Assembly (NCBI GenBank): GCA_934500875.1
Contig: CAKSTL010000005.1
Location: forward strand, 62,001-126,000
DNA length: 64,000 nucleotides
Direction of reading: 5' to 3'
From: an uncultured Clostridia bacterium
Lineage (GTDB): Bacteria > Bacillota > Clostridia > UMGS1810
The stretch's first letter is position 1, and the number at the start of each line of letters is the position of its first letter. The notes below the pieces were generated by a model. That model did no database searches, was not told the DNA's origin, and was given only the letters and a program-made list of their open reading frames with translations. Position numbers and translations under genes: made by a program. Shown piece after piece: positions 8,101 to 16,387 of the stretch.

Positions 8101-8991
8101 ATGTTTACAGCAAAAGACGTTAAAGAATTAAGAGAAAAAACCGGCTGCGGTATGATGGACTGCAAAAAGGCGCTCACCGAGTCGGACGGCGATATGGAAA
8201 AAGCTATGGAGCTTTTGAGAGAAAAAGGCCTTGCTGCCGCTACCAAAAAAGCAGGCAGAATTGCTGCCGAGGGTATCGTAAGCTCGTATACAAGCGACAA
8301 CGCTTCGGTAGGCGCTATTATAGAAGTTAACTCCGAAACCGACTTTGTCGGCAAAAACGCTGATTTTAAAGCGTTTGTGGGCAATCTTGCAAAAATAGTT
8401 GCAGAGAACAACCCGGCTGATTTGGAGGCTCTTAACGCTCTTAAATACGACGATACAAAGACCGTTGAAGAAGAACTCAGAGAAAAAATTCTTACAATCG
8501 GCGAAAATATGAAAATCAGAAGATTTGCACGTTTTGAAGGAAACGTTGTAACTTATATCCACGGCGAGGGCAGAATAGGCGTTATGGTTAAGGTTGAGGG
8601 AAATCTCACAGACGACGCCAAGGCTGCCGCAAAAGACGCTGCAATGCAGATTGCCGCTATGAATCCGCTTTATCTTGACAAAACCACCGTTCCTTCCGAA
8701 GACCTTGAGAAAGAAAAACACATCATTCTTGCTCAGATGAAGGAGGACCCCAAGAATGCAGGCAAACCCGAAAACATTCTTGAAAAAATGCTTACGGGTA
8801 AGGTTAACAAATTCTATGAGCTTAACTGCCTGAACCAGCAGGAATTTGTTAAGGATTCGAACTATAAGGTTGAAAAATATCTTGCGGAAAAAGGTATTAA
8901 GCTTGTTGATTTTGTTAGATTTGAAAAGGGCGAAGGCCTTGAAAAGAAAGAAGAAAACTTTGCTGACGAAGTTGCAAGTATGATGAAGTAA
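8101..8991 (+). CDS. tsf: Elongation factor Ts
   Basis: 296 residues. EF-Ts exchanges GDP for GTP on EF-Tu. The N-terminal UBA-like domain carries the conserved KELREKTGCGMMDCKKAL segment (about 8-25), followed by the TDFVGKN motif (near 80) that contacts EF-Tu, and the dimerisation core. A GAAAGGAG site precedes the ATG. The pair ends at a strong palindromic terminator, so pyrH is not in this operon, unlike in many Firmicutes. Confidence 0.98.
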   Translation: MFTAKDVKELREKTGCGMMDCKKALTESDGDMEKAMELLREKGLAAATKKAGRIAAEGIVSSYTSDNASVGAIIEVNSETDFVGKNADFKAFVGNLAKIVAENNPADLEALNALKYDDTKTVEEELREKILTIGENMKIRRFARFEGNVVTYIHGEGRIGVMVKVEGNLTDDAKAAAKDAAMQIAAMNPLYLDKTTVPSEDLEKEKHIILAQMKEDPKNAGKPENILEKMLTGKVNKFYELNCLNQQEFVKDSNYKVEKYLAEKGIKLVDFVRFEKGEGLEKKEENFADEVASMMK

Positions 8992-9012
8992 TTCGTCTTA
9001 AAAAGTAAAAAC

Positions 9013-9044
9013 AGCGTTCGGAAAAATTTTTCCGAACGCTTTTT
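9013..9044 (+). terminator. Terminator of rpsB-tsf
   Basis: A 28-bp perfect palindrome (AGCGTTCGGAAAAA / TTTTTCCGAACGCT) followed by T residues, 22 bp after tsf. Confidence 0.93.
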
Positions 9045-9114
9045 ATTTGCATAAAAAGGAAGTAAATTTGCCCGAATTTTAAGAAATCAGTGCTTTAAAC
9101 CGAACCTATGCCCG

Positions 9115-9157
9115 CAAAAAAGTGCCGTTATACTTTGACGCATAACGACACTTTTTA
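9115..9157 (-). terminator. Terminator of kdgK (leftward)
   Basis: AAAAAGTGCCGTTAT (from about 9117) pairs with ATAACGACACTTTTT (9142-9156), with one mismatched or wobble pair. Both arms end in A/T runs, so it can act in both directions. It lies 20 bp past the kdgK stop. Confidence 0.85.
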
Positions 9158-9175
9158 ATTCTCTCTTTATAAATA

Positions 9176-10195
9176 CTATCTCTGCACACGTCCGCTGCCG
9201 TCGCCGCCCATAAGGCTCTTAACCTCATCAACGGTAACTTCGTTGAAGTCGTGCTCGATTGTATGCTTGAGGCAAGACGCAGCAACCGCAAATTCAATAG
9301 CGTCCTGACCGTTATATCCTTCTCTCAAAGCGTAAATCAAGCCGCCGCCGAAGCTGTCGCCGCCGCCGACCCTGTCAACAATACGCACAAGATAATTCTT
9401 CGAGAAGAACACCTCGCCGTTTTTGTAAAGCATAGCCGCCCAGTTGTTGTCACTTGCGGAAATGCTTCCTCTGAGCGTGATTGCAACAGTGGGGATGTTA
9501 AATTTCTTTGAAAGCGTTTCGGCAACCTTTATGTAACCGTCCTTTGAAAGCGTGCCGCCCGTTACGTCGGTGTTGTCTGCCTTTATGCCGAACACCTTGT
9601 CGCAATCTTCTTCGTTTGCGATTGCAACGTCAACATATTCCATAAGAGCGCCCATAACCTTGCCGGCTTTTTCGCTTGTCCACAAATTTTTTCTGAAGTT
9701 TAAATCGCAGCTTACGGTAATGTTTTTAGCCTTAGCCGCTTTGCATGCGTCAAGACAAATTGCCGCACAGTTATCCGAAAGCGCCGGTGTAATTCCCGTA
9801 AAATGGAACCAGTCTGCGCCGTCAAAAATTTTATTCCAGTCAAAATCAGACTGCTCTGCCATTGAAATAGCCGAATATTTTCTGTCGTAAATAACCTTTG
9901 AAGCCCTCTGCGACGCACCTTTTTCCACAAAATAAAGGCCAAGTCTTTCGCCGCCGATTACGATATCGGAGGTGTCAACGTCGTGAGCCTTAAGCTCTCT
10001 TATAGCCGATTTTGCAATGTCATTTGCGGGCATTTTTGTAACATACGACGCCTTAACGCCATAGTTTGCGAGCGATACGGCAACATTTGCCTCGCCGCCG
10101 GCATAGGAAATTTCAAAATCCCTTGCCTGAACAAATCTCTGATAACCCGGTGGGTTGAGCCGGCCCATAACTTCGCCGAAACATACTACTTTCAT
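9176..10195 (-). CDS. kdgK: 2-keto-3-deoxygluconate kinase (PfkB family)
   Basis: 339 residues, ribokinase/PfkB fold. It carries the N-terminal GGEANVAVSLANYG substrate-side motif and the C-terminal DRVGGGDSFGGGLIYAL motif, whose Asp is the catalytic base and which forms the anion hole. Overall it resembles KdgK more than fructokinase (FGEVMGRLNPPGY start, DLNFRKNLWT, NEEDCDKVFG). It phosphorylates KDG to KDPG, which the aldolase at 49234 could then split, so the cell can probably use hexuronates. The AAGGAGAG site is 6-7 bp before the ATG. A 10-bp inverted repeat lies upstream. Substrate assignment within PfkB is probable, not certain. Confidence 0.87.
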   Translation of the reverse strand: MKVVCFGEVMGRLNPPGYQRFVQARDFEISYAGGEANVAVSLANYGVKASYVTKMPANDIAKSAIRELKAHDVDTSDIVIGGERLGLYFVEKGASQRASKVIYDRKYSAISMAEQSDFDWNKIFDGADWFHFTGITPALSDNCAAICLDACKAAKAKNITVSCDLNFRKNLWTSEKAGKVMGALMEYVDVAIANEEDCDKVFGIKADNTDVTGGTLSKDGYIKVAETLSKKFNIPTVAITLRGSISASDNNWAAMLYKNGEVFFSKNYLVRIVDRVGGGDSFGGGLIYALREGYNGQDAIEFAVAASCLKHTIEHDFNEVTVDEVKSLMGGDGSGRVQR

Positions 10196-10227
10196 ACCTT
10201 AATCTCTCCTTATTAAATATATATTTC

Positions 10228-10254
10228 AGGCATAGGATTAATTTTCCTATGCCT
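10228..10254. repeat. Perfect inverted repeat upstream of kdgK
   Basis: AGGCATAGGA (10228-10237) and TCCTATGCCT (10245-10254), 7-bp loop. It lies between the membrane-protein gene and kdgK, about 33 bp before the kdgK start. No T-run follows in either direction, so an operator or RNA stem is as likely as a terminator. Confidence 0.6.
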
Positions 10255-10266
10255 TGAAAACAAATA

Positions 10267-10791
10267 TTAATATAAATCTTTTGTATACCACAAGCTGAAG
10301 TACGGCATTTTTGAAAGGGTGATGATAAAGAGGGCAACCAAAATTGCCGAAATTGCCAGAAACACCGTTACAAGCACCGTCTGCGTTCTTTGCGAAAGCG
10401 TAAATTTTTCAAAAAACGAGTGATAAGCAAAGCTTAAAACCCAGTAGAGCACAATCAGCGCAATGGTGACGATTGCCGCATTTTTCGCCGATATAAACGG
10501 AATTCCCCTCATTGAGAAAAAGCACACCGCAAGCACCGACAAAAGCAGCGAATACTCTGCAAAAAACTCGCTTTTCTTAAGCGTTAAAACCGTTAAAACC
10601 GCCGAGCATATCCAGCTTGCAAAGCTGAGCACCAAAAGCGTGTTGTAGAGCGGAAGAACGGCGTCAACCTGCCCGAAAAGACGGGTATACACAAAAAATA
10701 TGAATGTCAAAAGCGCCATACTTATTATTGTTGAAATAAGCATTGCGTTTGAATGTTTTTCTTCAAGAATATTTCTTTTGGTATTTTCCAT
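10267..10791 (-). CDS. Hypothetical multi-pass membrane protein
   Basis: 174 residues with a short charged N-terminus and about five hydrophobic segments (roughly 17-37, 47-70, 78-95, 104-122, 140-162). I recognise no family. It lies 29 bp after rsmE and 71 bp before kdgK, all leftward, so it may be co-transcribed with either. The overlapping opposite-strand frame shows no gene-like character. Confidence 0.7.
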   Translation of the reverse strand: MENTKRNILEEKHSNAMLISTIISMALLTFIFFVYTRLFGQVDAVLPLYNTLLVLSFASWICSAVLTVLTLKKSEFFAEYSLLLSVLAVCFFSMRGIPFISAKNAAIVTIALIVLYWVLSFAYHSFFEKFTLSQRTQTVLVTVFLAISAILVALFIITLSKMPYFSLWYTKDLY

Positions 10792-10820
10792 TTTTATCTC
10801 CTTATATAAGCGCTTGAAAA

Positions 10821-11555
10821 CTATCTTTCCCAGCCGCCCAGCTCATACATACACGCCGACAAAACTGCAATCGGAGCCGTTTCGGTTCGCATAATTCTCG
10901 GGCCGAGCGTAACCGTGCAAACGCCGTTTTCTGCGGCAAACTGTGTTTCCGAAACGTCAAATCCGCCTTCGGGACCGATAAACACCGCAATGCTTTTCGG
11001 CTTTGCGTTTGCAAGAATATTTTTAAGCGTTGTGTTTTCTTCGTTTTCGTAGGGCATAATCTTAAGGTCGGCGCCCTTTGCCGCCAAAACAGCGTCTTTA
11101 AAAGATACGGGAGATAAAATTTCAACCCGTTTTCCCCGTCCGCACTGCTTTGCCGCCTCGTCGGCGATTTTTTGCCAGCGTATGCGCTTTTTTTCGCCGT
11201 CCGAAATTTTTACAACCGAGCGTTTCGCAGCGGTCGGCACAATTTTCACCGCACCCAGCTCAACGCATTTTTGAATAATGTATTCAAGCTTGTCAGACTT
11301 TGGCAAACCCTGAAACAGAGTTATGTCAATCGGCGGTTCAAGCTTGTTTTCGCAAAATGACAAAACCGAAAGCGAAACGTTATTTTCACCGATTTTATCA
11401 ATTTTGCAAAGATAATCGGTATTTTTAAAATCGCACAGCACAACCTCATCGCCCTCTTTAAGGCGCAGAACTTTTTTAATATGCTTTACGTCGTCGCCCT
11501 CTATAACTGCGTTTTTATCGCCCGGGCAAAGGTTTTCGGTATAAAATCTATGCAA
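10821..11555 (-). CDS. rsmE: 16S rRNA m3U1498 methyltransferase
   Basis: 244 residues, SPOUT-class methyltransferase that methylates U1498 of 16S rRNA. The N-terminal PUA-like part (HIKKVLRLKEGDEVVLCD) is followed by the knotted SAM-binding domain with FIGPEGGF and the C-terminal LGPRIMRTETAPIAVLSA motif, all diagnostic. Usually found beside prmA and dnaJ; here it stands first in a small leftward unit with its own promoter at 11599-11627. Confidence 0.96.
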   Translation of the reverse strand: MHRFYTENLCPGDKNAVIEGDDVKHIKKVLRLKEGDEVVLCDFKNTDYLCKIDKIGENNVSLSVLSFCENKLEPPIDITLFQGLPKSDKLEYIIQKCVELGAVKIVPTAAKRSVVKISDGEKKRIRWQKIADEAAKQCGRGKRVEILSPVSFKDAVLAAKGADLKIMPYENEENTTLKNILANAKPKSIAVFIGPEGGFDVSETQFAAENGVCTVTLGPRIMRTETAPIAVLSACMYELGGWER

Positions 11556-11598
11556 ATTATTTACCTTCCTGACAAAATCTCAAAATTATACATTCAAT

Positions 11599-11627
11599 AG
11601 TTTAACATATTTTTACCATATAATCAA
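11599..11627 (-). promoter_or_regulatory. rsmE promoter (leftward)
   Basis: On the minus strand TTGATT (11627-11622), 17-bp spacer, TAAACT (11604-11599), 44 bp before rsmE. Confidence 0.65.
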
Positions 11628-11771
11628 GCCATTTTTTTAATTTTATTTAAATTTCGCTTTTTAATTTCAGAAAATACAAAAAATTTTTTGAATTTATTGA
11701 AATTTTTTATCAGGATATAACATTTAAATCAGGTTAAGTTAAAAACGAGAAAAAAATTTGAGGTGAAAAAA

Positions 11772-12974
11772 GTGAAATTCAAAAAAATTACAATTTTTGT
11801 TCTGATAGCGGCAGTGTGCGCATTTTTTTCATATATGACGGTAAACGTTTTGGATATTGGCGGACGTCTTAAAAATTTAAAGGAGCAAAACATAGGCGGC
11901 AAGCCTTTTTCAAACCAGATCGAAGCAGGCGACAGCGGGGTTTTAAAAGACGGCGTTTATACCAGCGACAAGAAAAAACAGGACGCAAACATAAATCTTT
12001 TCGGCGTGCAGACAAAAGGTGCGGACTTTAAAATTCCGGCGGAAAAAAAGGTTATCGCCTGCGGAAACAGCATTGGCGTAAAGCTTTATACCGACGGCGT
12101 TCTGGTTGCGGACATCACCGGATTTGACACAAAGGACGGCAAAAACGTTTCGCCGGCAAGGGGCGCAGGGCTTAAGGCGGGCGATTTTATAACAAGCGCA
12201 GGCGGAAAAAAGATTACCGATATAAATTCTTTAAAAGAGCAGACGCAAAAATATGCCGGCAAAAAAATGAAGCTTAAATTTTTGCGCAATTCAAAGGAAA
12301 AAGAGGTTGAAATCGAGCCGAAGCAGGATAAAAACAGCTCGCTCTGGCGGCTTGGAATGTGGGCAAAAGACAGCACCGCCGGCATTGGCACGCTTACCTT
12401 TTACGACCCTGCGACAAACACCTTCGGCGCACTCGGACACGGAATTTCGGGCGGCGACGGCGGAAATGTTCTTGCGGTTAAAAACGGCTCGGTTGTGCGT
12501 GCAAACATTATTGACGTAAAAAAAGGAACACCGGGCGACCCGGGCGAGCTTCAGGGAGTTTTTTCGGGAACGGATTCAAAGATCGGCACAATCGCAAAAA
12601 ATATAAAATACGGAATTTTCGGCACAACCGACGGCACGGTGCCTTCAAAAACCGAATACACCGTAGGCACCGCCGACAAAATATCCGAGGGAAAAGCCTA
12701 TATTTTAAGCAACATTTCGGGTACCGAGGTAAAAAGGTATGAAATAGAAATTTTGAAAGTAATGCGCTACAACGAAAATTCGACAAAAGGAATGGTAATT
12801 AAGGTTACCGACAAGGAGCTTATTGAAAAAACGGGCGGAATCGTTCAGGGAATGAGCGGCAGTCCGATTATCCAGAACGACCTTTTAATCGGCGCCGTTA
12901 CGCACGTTTTTGTGAACGATCCCACAAAAGGATACGGAATTTTTCTGGAAACAATGTTAAAAAACGCAAACTGA
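11772..12974 (+). CDS. spoIVB: SpoIVB sporulation serine peptidase
   Basis: About 400 residues. In sporulation SpoIVB is made in the forespore under sigma-G, crosses the inner forespore membrane, and cleaves SpoIVFA (and BofA), releasing SpoIVFB to activate pro-sigma-K. Seen: an N-terminal signal-anchor (about 5-27), a PDZ domain (GLKAGDFITSAGGKKITDI) and the S55 peptidase domain with FGALGHGISGG (His223), the Asp in KVTDKEL, and the serine of GMSGSP (Ser362). The start is the GTG at 11772, with GAGGTG six bases before it; a GTG at 11763 lies inside that site. spo0A, its usual partner downstream, is absent here. Confidence 0.94.
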   Translation: MKFKKITIFVLIAAVCAFFSYMTVNVLDIGGRLKNLKEQNIGGKPFSNQIEAGDSGVLKDGVYTSDKKKQDANINLFGVQTKGADFKIPAEKKVIACGNSIGVKLYTDGVLVADITGFDTKDGKNVSPARGAGLKAGDFITSAGGKKITDINSLKEQTQKYAGKKMKLKFLRNSKEKEVEIEPKQDKNSSLWRLGMWAKDSTAGIGTLTFYDPATNTFGALGHGISGGDGGNVLAVKNGSVVRANIIDVKKGTPGDPGELQGVFSGTDSKIGTIAKNIKYGIFGTTDGTVPSKTEYTVGTADKISEGKAYILSNISGTEVKRYEIEILKVMRYNENSTKGMVIKVTDKELIEKTGGIVQGMSGSPIIQNDLLIGAVTHVFVNDPTKGYGIFLETMLKNAN

Positions 12975-13006
12975 AGAGGAATTTCGCCGCTTTTTTGCAT
13001 TAAAAA

Positions 13007-13033
13007 AGCCGCTGCTTTTATTTTGCAGCGGCT
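13007..13033 (-). terminator. Terminator between spoIVB and the oxidoreductase
   Basis: The 9-bp stem AGCCGCTGC/GCAGCGGCT, followed leftward by six T. It serves the leftward oxidoreductase gene and possibly spoIVB (ATAAATTTTTT follows rightward). Confidence 0.85.
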
Positions 13034-13042
13034 ATAAATTTT

Positions 13043-14101
13043 TTAAATATTAACTTTTACAGACCTGTTCTGACGCTCCGATTTAAACGCAGCCTCCATA
13101 ACACGCATAACACGCATAGCCTCCGAAGGCTTTACCAAAAGCTCTTTTTTGCCGTCGATTACTTCTGCATAGTTGCCGTAATATTCTGCCCATTCGTCAC
13201 ATTCAACGTGCGGCAGAGAATGCTCAACAGTCGATTTATCGGTTCTCGGCGCCATGGTTTTTGTAAGACCTGCGCCTGCCTCAATGGGGATTGCGTCCTC
13301 GTTTTCTTTGCCCTTTTGAATGTTAACTATTTTTCCTGTGCAGCTCCAGTCGTCAATAACCGCAGTTCCTTCGCTGCCGCAGATGTGCCATCTGGGAAGG
13401 TTTATGTAACAGGAGGTGTAAACCTCGATTGTGTAAACAATTCCGTTTTCAAACGTAAGAATAAGCGTAAATCCGTCGTCAACCTCGGAATAATGCACGT
13501 GCTGCATACGAACGTAAACCTCTGAAACAGGCGAATCTATCATATTAAGCGCCTGGTCGATAAGATGAACGCCCCAGTCAAGCATCATACCGCCGCCGAA
13601 AGCCTTTTTTGCACGCCAGTCGCCCGGAATTCCCCTCGAGCCCATAACTCTTGACGAAATTGAAAAAACCTTGCCGACTTTATTTTCTTCAAGAATTTTT
13701 TTGACTGTAAGAAAATCCTTGTCCCAGCGCCTGTTCTGATGAACCGAAAATACCCTGTTGTATTGTTTTGAAGCGTCAATCATTTTCTGAAGATTTTTGC
13801 TTGAAGTGGTAACGGGTTTTTCGGTAATAACGTGCTTTCCTGCCTGCATAGCCTTAATTGCATAGGGACAGTGAAAGTGGTTGGGCGTGGCAATAACGAG
13901 GATGTCAACCGAGTCGTCTTTTAAAATTTTATTTATATTGTCATAGGTTTTAAGCCCGAAGCTTTCAGCTTTTTTTCGTGCGCTCTCTTTAATGTCGCAC
14001 ACGGCAACGGGGTTAATTCTGTCAATTCTGTCCATATTAAGGTGGTGCCATTTGCCCATTCCGCCGTAGCCGACAATGCCGAGATTGTATTGTTTTTTCA
14101 T
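13043..14101 (-). CDS. Gfo/Idh/MocA-family NAD(P)-dependent sugar oxidoreductase
   Basis: 352 residues. The N-terminal Rossmann fold (GIVGYGGMGKWHHLNMD, residues 8-24) is followed by the family motif EKPVTT (about 95-100), whose Lys acts in catalysis, and the GGGMMLDWGVHLIDQALNM segment of the C-terminal alpha/beta domain, with the conserved DxxxH pattern. Such enzymes oxidise or reduce sugars, inositols or glycosides; the substrate cannot be read from sequence. It has its own promoter (14136-14163) and stands alone. A role in glycan use fits the uronate genes but is a guess. Confidence 0.9.
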   Translation of the reverse strand: MKKQYNLGIVGYGGMGKWHHLNMDRIDRINPVAVCDIKESARKKAESFGLKTYDNINKILKDDSVDILVIATPNHFHCPYAIKAMQAGKHVITEKPVTTSSKNLQKMIDASKQYNRVFSVHQNRRWDKDFLTVKKILEENKVGKVFSISSRVMGSRGIPGDWRAKKAFGGGMMLDWGVHLIDQALNMIDSPVSEVYVRMQHVHYSEVDDGFTLILTFENGIVYTIEVYTSCYINLPRWHICGSEGTAVIDDWSCTGKIVNIQKGKENEDAIPIEAGAGLTKTMAPRTDKSTVEHSLPHVECDEWAEYYGNYAEVIDGKKELLVKPSEAMRVMRVMEAAFKSERQNRSVKVNI

Positions 14102-14135
14102 AACTAAAACTTCCTTTTGAAGTGGTTTTTATCAT

Positions 14136-14163
14136 ATTGTACCATATAAAAAATTTTTTGCAA
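14136..14163 (-). promoter_or_regulatory. Promoter of the oxidoreductase gene
   Basis: Minus strand TTGCAA (14163-14158), 16-bp spacer, TACAAT (14141-14136), 35 bp before the start. Confidence 0.6.
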
Positions 14164-14315
14164 CAGTTATTTTGAATTTTGGCAATATTTTATAACAACA
14201 AGTCAAAATAGTGCAAATTATTGTATGTATCGCTTTAGTAAAAATGTAATATTTTTAAAGTTTGGCATATATATTTTTAGTGGACATAAGTTTGCGGCAA
14301 AAAGGGGGAATTTTG

Positions 14316-14585
14316 GTGGAAATTGAGATGTTTTCAAAATTTTTGGGATATATTCTCGGACTGCTTATTATTTTTACGGTTTGCAAAATATTTTTTAAGC
14401 CGCTTAAGGTAATTTTCAAATTCTTTTTCAGCAGTTTTTTGGGGCTTGCAATTTTGTTTATAATCAATTCTTTTTCGCACATTACAAATTTTTACATAGG
14501 AATAAACCCGGTAACTGCGCTTGTTTTGGGACTTTTGGGCGTTCCGGGGCTTATTATGATTATTATTCTTAAGTTTTTTATCTGA
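14316..14585 (+). CDS. bofA: Pro-sigma-K processing inhibitor BofA
   Basis: 89 residues, the normal size for BofA (87 in Bacillus). Two or three hydrophobic segments and the diagnostic C-terminal GINPVTALVLGLLGVPGLI stretch identify it. BofA sits in the outer forespore membrane with SpoIVFA and holds the intramembrane protease SpoIVFB inactive until SpoIVB acts. The start chosen is the GTG at 14316 because AAAGGGGGAA lies 7 bp before it; the ATG at 14262 lacks a site and would add a poor tail. In Bacillus bofA follows recR; here it is alone, 1.3 kb from spoIVB. Confidence 0.88.
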   Translation: MEIEMFSKFLGYILGLLIIFTVCKIFFKPLKVIFKFFFSSFLGLAILFIINSFSHITNFYIGINPVTALVLGLLGVPGLIMIIILKFFI

Positions 14586-14712
14586 ATAATCGAAAAAAAG
14601 GATTTTTTAAAATTTTGTGGTATTATATTAAATAAGGAAGGAAAATCAACGCAAAAAATTTTTTTGCGTCAGAATTTTATGCCGGCATATGGCGGCGGAA
14701 CGGAGATTTTTT

Positions 14713-15291
14713 ATGAAAAAAATAATCGCAATAAACGCAAGCCCTCACAAGGACGGCGACGTTGCATTTTTACTTAAGACGGCTTTGTCAAAGCTTTCGG
14801 AAAAAGGCTTTGATACAGAGCTTATATATCTTCAGAGCGCACTCGATTCGGCAAAAACCCCGTTTTGCGTGTGCTGTTCGTCACCGTGCAGCAAGGCCTG
14901 TTACAAAGGCACCGCCCTTGAAGAGGTTCTTAACAAAATGGAGGATGCGGACGGCATTATTTTCGGCACGCCGGTATATTTCGGCGCAATGACCGCCCAG
15001 CTTAAATGTTTGTTTGACAAAACCAGGGATGCACGCTCAAGACGTGCATTTGTCGGAAAGACAGGATGCGTGTTCACGTCGGGGGCGTCGCTTTTCGGCG
15101 GACAGGAGGCAACGGTAAGGTCTGTTCAGGACGCTATGCTTGTGGACGGATTTACAATAATCGGAACAAGCTCCGAAAAATTGGGAGCAGGTCATATGGG
15201 TGTGTGTTCTCTGCGCCCCGCAAGGGAGGACAAAAACGCACTTTCACGCATCGACCTTATATGCGAAAGATTTGCCGAGGAGGTAAAATAA
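14713..15291 (+). CDS. Flavodoxin-fold NAD(P)H-FMN reductase-like flavoprotein with Cys cluster
   Basis: 192 residues, cytoplasmic. The N-terminal INASPHKDGD loop binds FMN phosphate; FGTPVYFGAMTAQLKCLFD is the second flavin loop. Between them lies a compact cysteine group, FCVCCSSPCSKACYKG (about 58-73), reminiscent of the iron-sulfur site of Isf-type flavoproteins, though the spacing is not identical. Its electron partner is unknown. The start ATG at 14713 follows CGGAG; an earlier ATG at 14689 has no site. It lies 4 bp before dgt and may be co-transcribed with it. Confidence 0.82.
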   Translation: MKKIIAINASPHKDGDVAFLLKTALSKLSEKGFDTELIYLQSALDSAKTPFCVCCSSPCSKACYKGTALEEVLNKMEDADGIIFGTPVYFGAMTAQLKCLFDKTRDARSRRAFVGKTGCVFTSGASLFGGQEATVRSVQDAMLVDGFTIIGTSSEKLGAGHMGVCSLRPAREDKNALSRIDLICERFAEEVK

Positions 15292-15295
15292 TACA

Positions 15296-16285
15296 TTGAA
15301 CATACGTATGCAAAGCGAAATGCTGGAGGAAAAATATCTTTGCGAGTATGCCTGTTTTTCAAAAAACACAAAGGGCAGAAAAAAAGATGAGGAAAAATGC
15401 GGTATACGCACCGAGTTTTGCCGTGACCGTGACCGCATTGTTCATTCCAAAGCATTCAGAAGGTTAAAACACAAAACGCAGGTTTTTATATCGCCCGACA
15501 ACGACCATTACAGAACACGTCTTACACACACGCTTGAGGTTTCGCAGATTGCAAAAACCATTGCAAAGGCGCTTCGGCTTAACGTGGATTTGACCGAAGC
15601 GATAAGCCTCGGGCACGATTTGGGTCACACGCCGTTCGGGCATATGGGCGAGCATATTTTAAACAATCTTTCAAAGCACGGCTTTAAGCATTACCGGCAA
15701 AGCCTGAGGGTTGTTGACGTGCTTGAAAAGGACGGCAGAGGGCTTAATCTTACCTATGAGGTTCGTGACGGAATTTTAAATCACGCAGGCGATATGACGG
15801 CAGAAACGTTTGAAGGAAAAATTATAAAATATGCCGACCGTTTTGCATATCTTAACCACGATATAGACGACGCAATAAGGGCAGGAATAATAAAAGACAG
15901 CGACCTTCCGAAGGAATATATCAAAATTCTCGGCGAGCGCCATTCAAAAAGAATCAACACGCTTATATGCGACATCATATCCTCGACGCTTGAAAAAAAA
16001 GAGGTTTCAATGAGCAAAAAAACCGAGGACGCTATGATGGGGCTTCGCAGTTTTATGTTTGAAACGGTTTACAAAAAAATAGGCGAGCAGGATAAAAAAG
16101 TGGAGCTTGTAATTGAAAAAATGTTTAAATATCATTTTGAAAACCCCGAAAAAATGCCGCCGGAATTTGTAAATCTTTTGAAAGATTACGATAAAGACAC
16201 CGTTGTGTGCGATTATATCGCAAGTATGACGGATGGGTATATTCTTAAAAAATTCAACGAATTGTTTATACCGCAGACGTGGTAA
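15296..16285 (+). CDS. dgt: Deoxyguanosinetriphosphate triphosphohydrolase-like protein
   Basis: 329 residues, HD-domain enzyme that hydrolyses dNTPs (classically dGTP to deoxyguanosine and triphosphate). Visible: the CRDRDRIVHSKAFRRLKHKTQV N-terminal signature, and metal-binding His and His-Asp in RLTHTLEVSQIA and SLGHDLGHTPFGHMGE. It starts at TTG 15296 with AGGAGGT 11 bp upstream; an ATG at 15308 is further from the site. The order dgt-dnaG-rpoD is the usual one in Clostridia and links dNTP pools to replication priming and sigma-A synthesis. Confidence 0.93.
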   Translation: MNIRMQSEMLEEKYLCEYACFSKNTKGRKKDEEKCGIRTEFCRDRDRIVHSKAFRRLKHKTQVFISPDNDHYRTRLTHTLEVSQIAKTIAKALRLNVDLTEAISLGHDLGHTPFGHMGEHILNNLSKHGFKHYRQSLRVVDVLEKDGRGLNLTYEVRDGILNHAGDMTAETFEGKIIKYADRFAYLNHDIDDAIRAGIIKDSDLPKEYIKILGERHSKRINTLICDIISSTLEKKEVSMSKKTEDAMMGLRSFMFETVYKKIGEQDKKVELVIEKMFKYHFENPEKMPPEFVNLLKDYDKDTVVCDYIASMTDGYILKKFNELFIPQTW

Positions 16286-16387
16286 AATAAGGTATTTTGC
16301 AAAAATATGAATTTTAAAGAAGGAATTTATAAAAAAAAGTCGAATTAAATAACTTGTGCAAAAAATAAGGAAATATGGTGATGGATT

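Noticed and set aside
8128..8721. Long minus-strand frame across tsf (197 codons)
   Set aside because: It is the complement of strongly coding tsf sequence; Phe/Ser/Cys-rich and without a ribosome site.
9670..9690. Additional DnaA-like box (TTGTCCACA) within kdgK
   Set aside because: Single, one-mismatch site inside a coding region; expected by chance and not part of a cluster.
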